Origin: Elysia crispata
Lineage: Eukaryota > Mollusca > Gastropoda > Plakobranchidae
Reading direction: 5' to 3'
Assembly (NCBI GenBank): GCA_033675545.1
Contig: JAWDGP010008106.1
Coordinates: 1,154,501-1,218,500 of the forward strand
Length of the DNA: 64,000 nt
This document shows, piece after piece, positions 37,301 through 49,700 of this stretch. Each line of letters begins with the position of its first letter. The first letter of the stretch is position 1. Below the pieces are notes generated by a model, which was not told where the DNA came from, made no database searches, and saw nothing but the letters and a program-made list of their open reading frames with translations. The position numbers were made by a program, and so were the translations under genes.

Positions 37301-39544
37301 TACTGGTTTGATCTTTCGTCAACTGAGTAAACATTTTCATTTTTTAATCTAAAAGAAACATGTCTCTCAAAAATGTGTATATAATCTTTGCTGGGTTTTT
37401 TTTTTTCAATATCCCATTAAGTTGCATAAATGTCGTTTTCTAGATATGATTTTCATTTCTTACTTTATTTCAGATACAAGTTTTTGGAGATGGTCTTCTA
37501 TATTGGAGTAGGAGTATGTCCAGCTTTATGTGTTTTGGATATGGTAAGCACATTTGAATAATATTCATCAAAAAAAGAGAGAGAGAGAGTGGGACATATA
37601 TTGTTTGAAATTTCTTTGTCAAACTATTAAGTGAAAGGCTATTATTATAGAGGAATTACTATTTGTGTAATCTTGTACAGTGCACCCTAGTTATATCAAC
37701 ATTGCCTGTATCGACTTTTTTCTTTTATCAATTTGCTTTTTCTAGTCCAATTTTTCCCCCCTGTTTGGTGTGTTTAATTACAGTTCCCTATATAGACACT
37801 TTCTCTCTTCTTTTCTCTTATATCGACATCTATAGCACTAAGGTAACTGGGCAAAAGGGGCCCATTGACAAAAAAATGATCTCATTCACGTCTTTGTCTC
37901 TCTCAAAATGCCTCAGGCTAGTGTGTTATATTGCAAAGCGAGAGGCAATACCTTTGGTACCGGTAACTTTGTTGCTGTGACTGGAGGTGTGGGGGGAGGA
38001 TAAGGATGGGGAGGGGGAGTGAACTGTGGTGTGACCATAGGGCCCGTTGTATAGTGTATCACATTCAACAAATCATGGGGAGTGGATTGGCTTAGCCTAC
38101 TGGGCTGAACGGCAGGTATTTTGGTGGCCTTGAAAAGTTGAACTCCAAACAAGAGAGTGATGCACAGTCAGTCAGTCAGGACCAGCCTAGCACTTATCAG
38201 GTCTGCCGTACAACAATTGCTTGTACAGGTTGAATTTAGATCTGGAGGAGGGGAGGGGGAGTCTGTAAGTGTGCAAGAGAAAAGCCACGTGGTTTATCGA
38301 ATTTTTCAAAACAAGAGAAGTAACCAAAAGTTTACAGGCTATTAGTAGTAGCGTCTCCTTAAGTATAAAACGCTGGTCTTAAAGTACATGTACATGTAAA
38401 ATAAAAAAAAAGGTATTTAAATTAAGAGATATCTTTATATCAACATAGAAATTTTTTACCCTTATATGTCGATATAGCAGGAGTGCACTGTATCTTACAC
38501 CCTTTGCTATGAGATGGTTATTAAGCTGTGGGTTTGAGGCATCCACACTGATATCTTAAGGGGCATTCTTCTTGGTTTTGGTAGTTGAGTTCATGGCATT
38601 ATCTTTTCATTCCTGCCCATTCCGACAGGGGATTAAGCTTTATATGACAAAAGGCCTGAGATCATCATTTTGTGGAACAGCTGTTTTAAGCAACAAATAA
38701 ACCAAGCTGATGAGGCTGTTTACTTTTGTTTCCTTTCCTCTTTCAATTGCACCACATAGTTCATATGGTAGAGCATTCAACTAAAATTATAGAGGGTGCT
38801 GCATTTGAATCCTTGACTCGGCTATGTGGCAATGAGGTTGGATCTCATCCTCCAGAACAGTAGAGGTTGCCATGACATTTCACTGAATCGTTGGTTTTGA
38901 ATCTGGCAGGATTGAAAAAAAAAAAAAAGGAAAATTTTAAAGTCCCGAAATTGTAGAGATTATTCGCAGAGATAAAACAACTCCTTCAATTTTACAAGCC
39001 ATGCAATTAGTGAAATACCCCAATCATGCTCACACGCAAAACAATCTCTAATAGCCTTGTCATTGCAAGAAGATTCTATGTCTAAACTCTAATGTTGAAA
39101 AATTCAGCCCAGTAGTGGCCCTGATCTAGATAAGACAATCTCTGCTATAACCTTGTAACTAAGAAAAATGCAGTCCCGGTAAATTATTTTCATCTCCACC
39201 CTTTGTGTGTGTGTGTGTTTTTTTTTTTTTTGTCAAATATTTTATTTTTTACAAGATTTTTTTCTTTCATATTGAAATTTAATATTATTAAAAAAAATGT
39301 AAATGAAGTACGATGTTGTAATACTCTGTTTCTCTATTTTAACAAACAGAAAGATTGGTCTGGAATATTAGAGTTGAGTCTTGGTGGACTATCATACATC
39401 TTTGGAGTGATCTTCTTCAAAAGTGATGGGATTATTCCGTTTGCCCATGCAATTTGGCACTGCTTTGTTTTTGTAGGCACCTTCTGCCATTTCTGCGCTA
39501 TTTGCACTCATTTGCTCAATGTGAAATCTTTTGTTCTTTTCTAG
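31341..39544 (+). CDS. MMD: MMD/PAQR10-11 family seven-helix membrane protein, complete
   Basis: Exons: 31341-31390, 32694-32775, 34688-34845, 35167-35241, 36365-36466, 37474-37543, 39350-39544. All junctions are GT/AG and in phase (732 nt, 243 residues; human MMD is 238). The start is MASSLLRQISSS, followed by FKNRPPLKGEQYQPT as in MMD. The conserved PAQR metal-site residues are in place: SxxxH (S84, H88), D107 in HIGDRAVIYVFIASSYTPW, and HAIWH (H212, H216), within the family signature KSDGIIPFAHAIWH. Hydrophobic segments consistent with seven helices begin near residue 45. Vertebrate MMD proteins are Golgi membrane proteins linked to Ras/ERK signalling and lipid metabolism; here that is family knowledge. 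MMD versus MMD2 cannot be decided. Introns 2 and 6 carry repeats listed separately. Confidence 0.93.
33480..34055. repeat. 21-bp degenerate minisatellite in MMD intron 2
   Basis: About 27 diverged units of the type TTTCTCCATGATCTATGTGGC, alternating TTC and GAT variants so that a 42-bp higher period is also visible. Because 21 is divisible by 3, long open frames appear on both strands (a Leu/Cys-rich one on +, a Glu/His/Asn-rich one on -). They lie within an intron and are probably not coding. Confidence 0.9.
37678..38490. mobile_element. Non-autonomous TA-flanked inverted-repeat transposon (pogo/Tigger-like), copy 1
   Basis: Lies in MMD intron 6. The left end is CAGTGCACCCTAGTTATATC; the right end is the reverse complement of CAGTGCACTCCTGCTATATC. 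TA lies immediately outside both ends, the target duplication of the Tc1/mariner superfamily. CAGTG-type ends with nearby TATATCGAC palindromes resemble pogo/Tigger elements (inference). About 813 bp long, with no transposase frame. The interior shares blocks with a second copy at 63071 (GTGATGCACAGTCAGTC, CCTTGAAAAGTTGAACTCCAA). Confidence 0.82.
38754..38928 (+). mobile_element. tRNA-derived SINE
   Basis: A tRNA-like head has A-box-like TAGTTCATATGGTAGAGCA and B-box-like CATTTGAATCC at normal spacing. A ~100-bp unrelated body follows, then an A14 tail at 38915-38928. It lies in MMD intron 6, in the sense direction. The boxes are diverged, so this copy is probably old and silent. Confidence 0.75.
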
Positions 39545-39614
39545 AAGCAGAAAGAAAAAGAGATAAAACTTCAGTATGAGGAAACACCTCAGCTTTCTTA
39601 TTTGCTCAGTATGA

Positions 39615-39620
39615 AATAAA
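39615..39620 (+). terminator. Candidate proximal poly(A) signal of MMD
   Basis: AATAAA about 70 bases after the stop codon at 39542-39544, followed by an A run. Confidence 0.35.
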
Positions 39621-39982
39621 AAAAAATCATTTAAAGAGAAGTATTTTGTATAAAATTAAATTATGCCAAACTTAATCAGATGAAAATTTTACAATACTTG
39701 ACATTTTACAATGATCAGCTTTTTATCCTTTTGGATCTCAAAAGATTTTAACATATATTGTCAATTATTGTGTTATGCTCTTTTTATTGCGAGTCTTTTA
39801 TTGATTGAAAATGTGATGCACGCATTGAAATTCTGCTTTTCTTCTGATTTAACAATGTTTTAGATAATTTGAAGTATGCAGATCAGCAGCCAACTTTCAT
39901 GACATTTTTCAGAGATGCAAGTCCAAGACAGCAAAATTCTGCATTTATAGAGAAACTGTTGTTTTTTTTTTGTCAACCATTT

Positions 39983-39988
39983 AATAAA
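39983..39988 (+). terminator. Candidate distal poly(A) signal of MMD
   Basis: AATAAA about 440 bases past the stop. A T-rich stretch lies just upstream and an A run about 30 bases downstream, an arrangement more typical of a mature 3' end than the 39615 site. Confidence 0.4.
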
Positions 39989-42900
39989 TATATTTTTGAA
40001 ACTTTTCCAATTAAAGAAGAAAAAAAAAGTGGACCTCTAGTTTATTGATGAACATTTGCTTGCTAATGCTTTTCAAATTCACTTCTAAGAGCTGGTCCTT
40101 TAAGTTAACTTAATTTGAAGCCGCTGTAGTTGTCAGTATTGGCATGCATCACACTGATGCGCCCACAAAGGTGCTCAGGGAAGACACAGGATATTATGAA
40201 TATATTTTAAATTATTTTCATGTGCACAGAACATCCATAGCACCCAACAGAATGTGAGCATGTTCAAGTTAAATCCTGGTAGTCCAATGACTAGAGTCTC
40301 ATGTGTTTCATATTCTCTCTCCTACTGTGCCTGTTGGAATTATGTTCAGTTTGCTCAAAATAATATCTCCGATTGCCTTGCACTTGGCATGATCCAGCAA
40401 GCAATCGATCATTCAATCAATCAAAATGAATTTGCATAAGACTATTTTAATGAAGGGATGTATTTAAATTTTATTTCTTTTGTATTTTAAAGGAATTCTA
40501 TTATGATCACCTTCTTTCTTAACATTATTCTCATTTTGTTCATTTCTCCTTATAAAAATTATAAATCTATATTTTTCATCATATGTTTATTTTATTATCT
40601 TCAATATCAACGGCATGTAATTTTTCTTTTCATGACCACAGTTTTGAAACTTTATACAAAATTAGGCAACACATAATTTTCCAACTGCACTCACAGTAGC
40701 ATTGTATACATGAGGCCTAACAAAAAAAACAACAAAACAAACCAAAAGAAAAAACAATATAAAAAAGAAATGCAGCCTCACAAAATGTATCACATACTTA
40801 CACTGTTACAGAATAGTTGAGTCTCAAGAATAGGCTAGTGAACAGTTACCTTGATATTAAATGGTTGATTCAGCCTTGCAGTTCCACTGTATTCTCTTTT
40901 TTTTATCGCTCAATGTCAGTTTCAATATCTGGGGTCTCTATGATTAGAGACCAACTTAACTTTTACAAAGCATCTAAACAATATATACAGTTGCTCCCCC
41001 CAAAAAAAAATGAAACATGAATCAGCTCACTCATCTGACTTGAGTATGCAATCTTTTTTGTGGGAAGCAATCAGAAATATTTTGAGCCTCCATAGATTTG
41101 AACTGATTTAGGAAAAGAATTCTTTTAATACCAGTGTTTTTTGTTTTCTCTAGGTATATGTTTATAGTTCTTTTCTTTTTGTTTAGCTTTATAGTAGACG
41201 TCGGTGGATTTTAAGTGAAAGGATGCAATGTGCTATAGATAAGCCATTTTCTCTGTGTTGTTCACATTTCCTGCAGCTTTTTTACATCGTGTTCATCTTT
41301 TAAGAGCTGAAACTGTCCTCTATGCATTCAATATATCATGATTCTGATGAGGCAACTTAAAATAACATAGTATTATTTTTATTCTGCCATGTGGTTTTAA
41401 CTGTTTTAAAAGTTTCAATTTATATTATTTAATATAGCAAGAAAAAAATCAGAAGTGCATATCCATGTTAGCTTGTTGTGATGTTTTTAAAATAAGCTTT
41501 TGGTACATGTGCATTTGACATTTGCTTTCATAAAAAAAAATATTTCTATATAAATATACATGTATATGTCAATTTTTTTCTAACAGCTATTTTTATGTCG
41601 TTTCCACTATCGTCTATCTGTACAAATATATAATTTAATATATCTATATCTATATATTTTGCAGCATCTTTTCATATTGCTGTATACATATGTATATAAA
41701 ATAAATTCAAAACAGAAATTTTACCGTGCATACAGTATTTACTTAATATTGTGTTTGAATATATGAACATAATTATTTTCTTCACCAAGATAAACAAATT
41801 TACCTTTTGTAATCAGTTGTATATGCTAGTGATGTTTTGAGGCTTGATATACCATTCTAACACTTTAACAAGCTGAAAAGTCATTTTCAGGGCTCTTGTC
41901 CTATCTTATTTTCTTTTGCTTTACTTTTAGAGAGACATCTAGAGTTTCCTCAATAAATTATCGATTGTGCAAATTGACTGAAAACTAGCTAGCCATTTGC
42001 AGATATTGTAAGCATGCATCTTAGCATTTGGGAAAAAAAAATTACTTACTCAGATACGGACTTTAGTAGGGTCTTCTTGATCTCATTTCTTCAATAGGAA
42101 AAACTACTACTGATTTGGATAGTTTGCTGAGAAAATTTGCTCCTGTGGCTTCTGTTTTGTTCATATTAGATCCAAGAAATGTGCTGTATTCCAAAGAGGT
42201 TGTGTTGTAATGAAAGAGTGGCAAAATGATTTTGTGTTTCAAAAGTTTGGAAAGGGGCAGTGAATCTGGGTAAAAATGGGACACAATGGAATATATGTAA
42301 TTTAATTAGGCTTATGGTGATTATTTGAAAAATGGTATTTTATGTCTGTGAAATATTTTTCAATATCTTTGGAATTAATATCCCGCATTGCTTTATAAAT
42401 ATCTTTCCACCTGACTATGCAATAATCAAATGTCTTGAAACATATGAATGTTTACAAATACCTAGTATAGTTTTATGGAATTATTGTAGTAAATTTATGT
42501 TTGCTAAACCATTTTCAGTTCTCAAACTAATATTTCAAACCAATTTTTACCTTATAATAAAGTGATATTAGTTTTTTCCAATATTTTTAGTTTATGCTTT
42601 GTAAGTTGGTCTCTGCCACAACCTTTGCATTAATCAGATCCTGAGATGACAACCTTGTTTTCAGGGTATTTGTTTTTTGTATACGAGTTGTATAATTTTT
42701 TTATAGCAGCAGTGGAGCACTGGATATTATTTTTATTTTGAGTGAAGTTTTTTAAATTTACAATTTACACTTACAAGCTCATGTATAGTCTGATAATAAT
42801 TTTTACATTTATTATAAGCTAATTTAAGAATGATAGCAGTAGAACCCCCTGCAAAGGTTGAGTAAATAATGAAAAACATGCATAGAAATTAAATCGGCAT

Positions 42901-43640
42901 TTAAGCCTCTTCCTTGCGAGAGGCACACATTTTAATTAGCTTTGTCTTCCTACAAGTTGAAATAGTTCAAAATCGCTCTCAATTAAGCTTAAGTTTGAAG
43001 AGATTTTTTTTTAAAACTGCCTGTAATTTTCTTTAAAAATCAATCTAGTTATTCAAAGCAAAAATATTCTTAAGATCAAGAGGGAGCTACTACTATCATT
43101 GTTCTGTCTTGATGTACATGTATTTAGACACACCTCGGTAGATGAATTTGGCTTTTGAGCCCTTGGAATTTCAAAATAAATAACTTAAAAGTGGTTATCC
43201 TTTAGATAATAACATTTACTAATTACCATTTTCTCTATTAGATGCTGTGATCATTATTTTTTCTTTGATTTCTTATTTATCTTATTGTATTCTAAAGTGT
43301 GGTTTGATATTAACTTTTGTTGAATTTTTAGACTCATCACATCATATTCTTAAAAGCTATTTTAAGCACTCTTTACTTTAAATCTAAATGTGCCATAGAA
43401 GTGTCATTAAAGGTGTGCTCTTTGCTCTTTGAAATGGTTGTCTTTCATTTTGAATGCTGATTTGACTTTTTCTCATCTTTGAAACAAGAAAAGAATGCTA
43501 TGAAAGATAATCTAGAGACAACTGACAAAGCCATCTATGGATTCAATAATATTAATATATGTAATTTACCCATTGCAGACTGGTGTCATCTGAGTCACTT
43601 TTTAGTTCACGGTGTATATTGATATATGTATACATTCATA

Positions 43641-43764
43641 AATACATACATACATACATACATACATACATACATACATACATACATACATACATACATA
43701 CATACATACCTATATACATACATACATACACACACATACACACACACATACATACATACATACA
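43641..43764. repeat. (CATA)n microsatellite
   Basis: About 30 CATA units with a few CACA and CCTA interruptions near the right end. The YIHTYIHT frame across it is a repeat artefact. Confidence 0.97.
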
Positions 43765-44517
43765 TTTAGGCTTTAGAATGTTTTTCATCAAGAGAACTAA
43801 TAAATCAGGATTCTTGTCAACTTGTGCCATATGTATATTTCTCTTAAATTCCTAAAATCATCAGTAGAAAATTAGCATTACAACTTTCTTTCTGCCTTGT
43901 CCTTCTTTAGTGCTTTGGCTGTAATCTCTTTATTCTCTCAAAGGACTGAGTGATTGCTGTTTTTGGTCGCAAAGGGAATGTTTCAGTACCCTCTATTCTC
44001 CTGTGGTCCTGAAGTTTCACAATTTTGACAAATTACATTTATATCTATTCTGTCAGAAGGTCATAACTTTCTGTTAAAAGCATCCCGTCTTGATCGTGTA
44101 AAGTTAAAATTTTCTCCTTTTTTTTTTTTAGCCGTTTAGACTTGCAGCAGATGTTAGATTTTATAGTTCTTATTCTCGCTGCATGCACCCTGGCTGTCTT
44201 GGATGTTTTGACTCTGCCATCCAATGCATTTTTCTTTTGCCTTTTTCAATTCCGTCCAGAAGAAAGAAAATCATCATCATCATGAAGCTTAAACTCAAAG
44301 AAAGGTGACACCATAATCGAAAAGAGAAAGCAGTTGAGATGGATGGGCAGCATATAATAATTTTTATTTTTTTCCGAAGATACTACAGAAAAATTTCTTG
44401 CGATAGCGAACATTTTTCCCACATGGGCAAGCACTAGGCAAGCACTATGAAAGAATAAGTTAGAACAGGAGTAAGAAAAATGGAATCAACATAGCAACAT
44501 GCCCATACAGCACATTA

Positions 44518-44722
44518 GTGAAATATACAGAATAACTTGAAGACCGATAAAACCTTTGGTAGGAGATAGTGAAATATACAGAATAACTTGAAGACCGATA
44601 AAACCTTTGGTAGGAGATAGTGAAATATACAGAATAACTTGAAGACCGATAAAACCTTTGGTAGGAGATAGTGAAATATACAGAATAACTTGAAGATCGA
44701 TAAAACCTTTGGTAGAAGATAA
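44518..44722. repeat. 51-bp minisatellite, four copies
   Basis: The anchor AAATATACAGAATAACTTGA starts at 44521, 44572, 44623 and 44674, an exact 51-bp period. The first three units are virtually identical; the fourth has two changes. The period is a multiple of three, so the 93-residue minus-strand frame with a 17-residue repeat needs no selection. Confidence 0.97.
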
Positions 44723-46199
44723 GAAATCAGCACATTTGAAAACATAAAGCAATGTGTCAGCTATCAATCATACAGTGCCATGTACTATCCCCACATATTT
44801 TTGTTCCCCCACCTGGAATATCCAGTAGTTAAAAAAAGGACACAAACTTGAACAATATGAAATGTAATTCTGGTGACGGTATACTTATCTCAGAATGCAG
44901 CGGAAACTTTAGAGGGTTTTTACCATAGGCCTACATCAGCTAACATCAAGGAGTCAAAGAGGCAATGATCAATAGTTGGAAGCAACAACATCAAAAATAC
45001 AGAATTGTCTCTTTATCAGTCTTGACTACAAAGTACAATCAAACTTTCATCTCAAATGATGGAGAAAACAATTATTCAATCTCACTCAGAACAGCACATG
45101 CATAAATCATGAGTTACCCAAAAAAAAAAAAAAAAAAAAAAAAAATTTAAACGCTTCTAAAAAGATACTGATTTCAATCAGATAAAAGCAGAAGCCTTCA
45201 ACTATTGCGCTGGCCCAAACATATTATAGTTAAATTCAGGATTAATTGTGAAAATTACACATTTAAACAATGTTGAGTGTGGCATTTATTTTTGCTATCC
45301 TACAACCAGGGAATTTGATGGCGTGGATGCTATTTTAACAAACTTATGTTAATTTTTTATCCCAGTAACTGTAGAGTCACCCAATGTCATCATGCTTGTT
45401 TTATATTGCCTTCTCCCTCGCAGTTTCATTAACGGATCTTACTCGAAATAAAAAAAAAAAGAAAAAAAAAAATCGGCCACAGGCGATTACGATTAGCTTA
45501 TACCCCTCAGACTGTCCATCTTTGTGGGTGCTATCAAGACCAAACATCAGACCACCTCAGGGTGTAAAACTTTTCCTCAAGATCCCTAACAAGCTTTGAT
45601 CTTCATCATCATTATAACTACAGTGTATGACCGCACACCATCACCATATCGACCACCAACATCATTGACGTAGTCGTCATCATCAGTGAGATGAGGAACA
45701 GCCTCTTTGAAAAATCACACAAACCAAAACAAAACAAACAAAGACAATACAAAACAAAACAAAAAAAAAAAACCGCTTAAAAAAAACAACAAAAACAAAT
45801 GAATCCAACGGACTTATATCCTGCACTTAGTAAAAATTGAGACTACCGGTAATCCAGAAAAAAATAAAATGCCAAAATAATAAATCCCCCGGCAATCTTT
45901 CTCTAATTTGAGCCAAATCTTAAAAACGCAAAAACAATCAAACAAAAAATATTTTTGTAAATAATGTATAAATGTTTGCCCAAATTTTGTTTAATCACCC
46001 ACTGTTGATTAATGTAAATCTAGACCTATACAGCTTTGTTTACACATTATCTGTAGTTTTCACCTTCAGTGGTAGAAAATTTTATATGGCGGGAGACGGG
46101 GAGAGTTCCCAAGTGTTTACAAACTTTACATCGACTGCTGACAATAGCCCATCGTATTTTAAACGCACGATCCTTCTATCACGATGAAGTGTAGAATGA

Positions 46200-46640
46200 G
46201 GAACTAGATCTAGATTTACCTAAATATATGCTCTATATCATTTGATAGATTAATCTATATCTAGATTAGATTCGATTAGATCTAGATCTAGATCTATAAT
46301 CCCTCGCTGAAGGAGGTCTAGAATCTAGATTAGATCAAATCTAGACGTACTGGTACCGAAGGTATCTAGCTGAATAGATATATTATCTTCTAGACTTACG
46401 TAGATCTAGCTTCGACAAGACTAGATCTAAATTTGTATAAATTGTTCTTATGGTAGATCCAATAATATAATCCTGTAATCTAGAAAGGCTCAGAGCTGAA
46501 TGGAGCACGTACTGTGACGTAGGACTGCCACGGTTCTCCAGAAATTTTAGCAGATAAGAGACAGTATGTATGCTATGTGGGCAGTCCAGGCCTACCATGA
46601 TCTAAATTATCTAGATCTAGATTTAAATTGACTCTTCATC
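46200..46640. repeat. CTAGAT-rich degenerate repeat patch upstream of CHTF18
   Basis: Dense TCTAGA/AGATCT palindromes (strongest at about 46276-46293), scattered among unique sequence. It ends about 150 bp before the CHTF18 start codon. This may be part of the promoter or 5' UTR, or simply local simple sequence; the same motif clusters at 27.4 kb, away from a proven gene start. Confidence 0.7.
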
Positions 46641-46787
46641 TAGATCGTGACTGTTCACACTCTTAAATCAAGATCAAGTTTAGCAGAGATCATCTCTTAA
46701 ATTGCATTGCATTGATCATCAAGTTCAAGATCGTTAAAGTTAAATATTTCTCACTCAAAGGATCAAAAAAGACTTGTTTACAAGATT

Positions 46788-49700
46788 ATGGATGACTCTT
46801 TTGAATTGGAATATGCGGATGAGCTAGATGCTTTGGATATTGGTAAGCTATCTAAATCTGAAACAAAAGCTCTTTTATTTGCCAGATTGTAGGTCCTGTT
46901 CATTTTCAAGAGATGAACAGTATGTACTGCAATGGCCTTTAAAAACTGCACAAAGGTCAAATTTAATTTTTTTTTCTACTCATAATATTTTACTTGTTGT
47001 TAAAAATATTTCAAAATTTATAAATTAATATTATGCTCAAAATGAAAGCTCGGTTGCTCTTTTAGTGTTCAAAACAAGTTCGAGCCGCGAGGTAAAATAA
47101 AATTCTCAGTGTACTAAACATATATACTAAACTTAGATTGTGAAATTTCACTGAAAAGTTTTAAAAATTTGAAAATGTAAGGCCAATATCAGAATATGAA
47201 TGATGTTCTTTAAAAAGATTTGCTGATTATGAGGGATTTTTAAAAAAAATTCCAAACAGTGAATGATGAAGAAATAGTGCCACCACATTACAGTCCACCC
47301 AAATCAAAGAGGTCTCTTCAGTTTCTAACTCCAAAAGCTGACAAAAACAAAAGTGAGCATGTTGTACTTGTAGATGAAGGAGGAAGTATTGAAGCTACAC
47401 ATCCAGACAACACTCTATCAAGTCCTGAGTTTGAATTGGAGTATGTGAAAAACAGAAAACGGCTACAGTCAAGCCCTGGCATGGAAGAAGATGAGGTTGA
47501 TGGCTTTATCATCAGCAACTGTAAGTGAAAAAAAGTGTGTTGAAAAATTTAAGCTCGTTCTCCTTAAAGTAATCTGATGCCTTGAACATTAGATTGGAGT
47601 GCTGGAATTTGATCATCAGGAAAACTGGGCATGAAAATGTATTGAGCAGGGATAATTTTTAAAGCTATGCGCAAGAAACATTTGTAAAGTCTCAACAGGT
47701 CCTTTGTAGTATCACCATCAGGCAAAATGTACAGCTCTTACTGTTGTCTTTTTTAAAATTTTAATATTTATGAATACATGCTACTCAATGTTTGAAAGCG
47801 ATTCTTATTGTAAAAAAACTTTGACTAATTTACCATTACTGATCACCATTTTTAAAGCAGTGCCAGAATTAAAAGAATTCAGGATTGCAATCATAAGCAT
47901 AGCATGTATAATTTGAATTGCCTTATAAATTCTACATGTCCAATTTATGTCACTGATTGATACTGAAAGATATAACACACGTTTTCATGTAATTTTCAGC
48001 AACTTTCCTGGGTATACGTAAATTAATACTAGTAGAGTCAATTTGAGGTTGACCGTTGAGAATGTCAAATCTGTTGATCTCATCTGAATGTTTTAGATAG
48101 TAATGATTATTGTTATAGTATATTGAGGCACCAATAGCCTAAAATGTTGAAACCAAGGAAAAGATATGAATGAAAAAATTCTGAAATTTTTTTAAAGACT
48201 TACTATCATACGACTTAGGCTTAGAATGATGATCGTTAAATGATAAGACATCATCCTCCAGTTGCCTTTACAAGTTAGAGTTAAATAAATTGCCGACGAC
48301 CAACTGCTATATAAGTCAAAAACTTTTGGTGGAAGAACAGTTTACAAGGAAGGTTTAGGAAACTGAAGTTCATATTTTGGATGAGGTGGAAGAAACCTTA
48401 ATTATTTTTGTTTCTTCAATCCTCAGCAGACTCAAGCAAACGTGCTAAGTTTTCAGATGAGGCTATACTTCTAAAGGATGATCATGTCTCACACACTGAT
48501 GCTGCTGTACAGTTTATTAGACAAAGCAGGAGTCAGAAAGGATTGCCAGCGTCAAATTCAGCAAATGCATCACAATCAGTGGTTAAAGACGGTGAGTAAT
48601 TTTTAGTGCAGGGAGTTAGGTCTTGTTGTTTAAAGCCTAGAATTTAAGAAGGAAAAAAAACATTCTGTTCTCCAAGTGTGTGCAACGCTGTTTTTTAAAC
48701 TCCATTCCCTACATTTTATGCTTATGGCTTTGTTTGCTTTGCACAAGAAAAAAAAAAGCCCATTGTTTGGGCTTCCAAGACATAAGAAATGAATCTTTTC
48801 TCAAGACTTCAGGTTTAGATAATTTCCAATAATGACTCAGAGTCAGAGTGAGGATAAGTACAAAGTTTCGAAACTTGATTGCCATTTAAAAGGGAGATTA
48901 TTATACAATTCTGGACTTGACATTGCTCACAACTTAGTTTAGAATTATCTTTAAAAAATCATGTTGTGAATACCAGGTACTACCAAAGTATCTTGTTGGG
49001 GATCAAAGGGGACTTTACTTTTTAAGCTTCTTACCTCTATAATCATCTTTTTATTTTTATTGTCCTGGTTGAAAAAAAAAAATATGGTTTTCAATTTGTA
49101 GTTGGAATCGAAAACACACAAAATGATTTCTTCGTATCTGAATTTTTTCACCTGCAGATTTGGATCGACCAAAAGTTTTTAAACGTATCCCTAGAGGAGA
49201 TTTTATTAGCACTCTTGGATACGAGGGCCAAAGAGTCTACATGCAGTTATGGGATGAGGATGTTTTGGAATCAGAGGTAATATATACAATTTATCCCTAG
49301 TAAAGTTGCCAAAAATTGTATAATGTGAAAAATTGGTATTGCACTTGATTTTAATTAAAATCAACATTTTTGTTTAAGCGAGATGGTCTTTCTATGCACC
49401 ATAAAATTGATTGTCATGTACATTTGCTTTTTTAATTTCTTACTCTTATATTATTCCTATTGCTTTTTTATGTATGCTTTCCTAATTTTCTTCACCAGTT
49501 CTCCAGTTTTGAAAAAGATTCCAGGCCATTAAGTCTCTTGCCTGTACCAGTTTGTATTATGAGAGAACAGATTGAAGATAAAGTAAGTCTTTGGACCAGA
49601 GACACTGAACTCTATCAAAAAATAATCTATTGTCTTAATGGAAATTTTATTTTGTGTAGATGATTTTTTTTTCTAACAGATCTAGTGCTTTTCTAAATTG

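Larger units (their letters stand above)
39989..46199. other. Intergenic region, AT-rich, tandem repeats only
   Basis: Apart from the CATA microsatellite, the 51-bp minisatellite, and A-runs near 45120 and 45760, no exon or RNA gene is seen. Short open frames have no recognisable composition. The right edge is the CHTF18 5' region. Confidence 0.5.

Noticed and set aside
43583-43855. 90-residue frame with HTYI repeats
   Set aside because: Translation of the CATA microsatellite; no coding character outside it.
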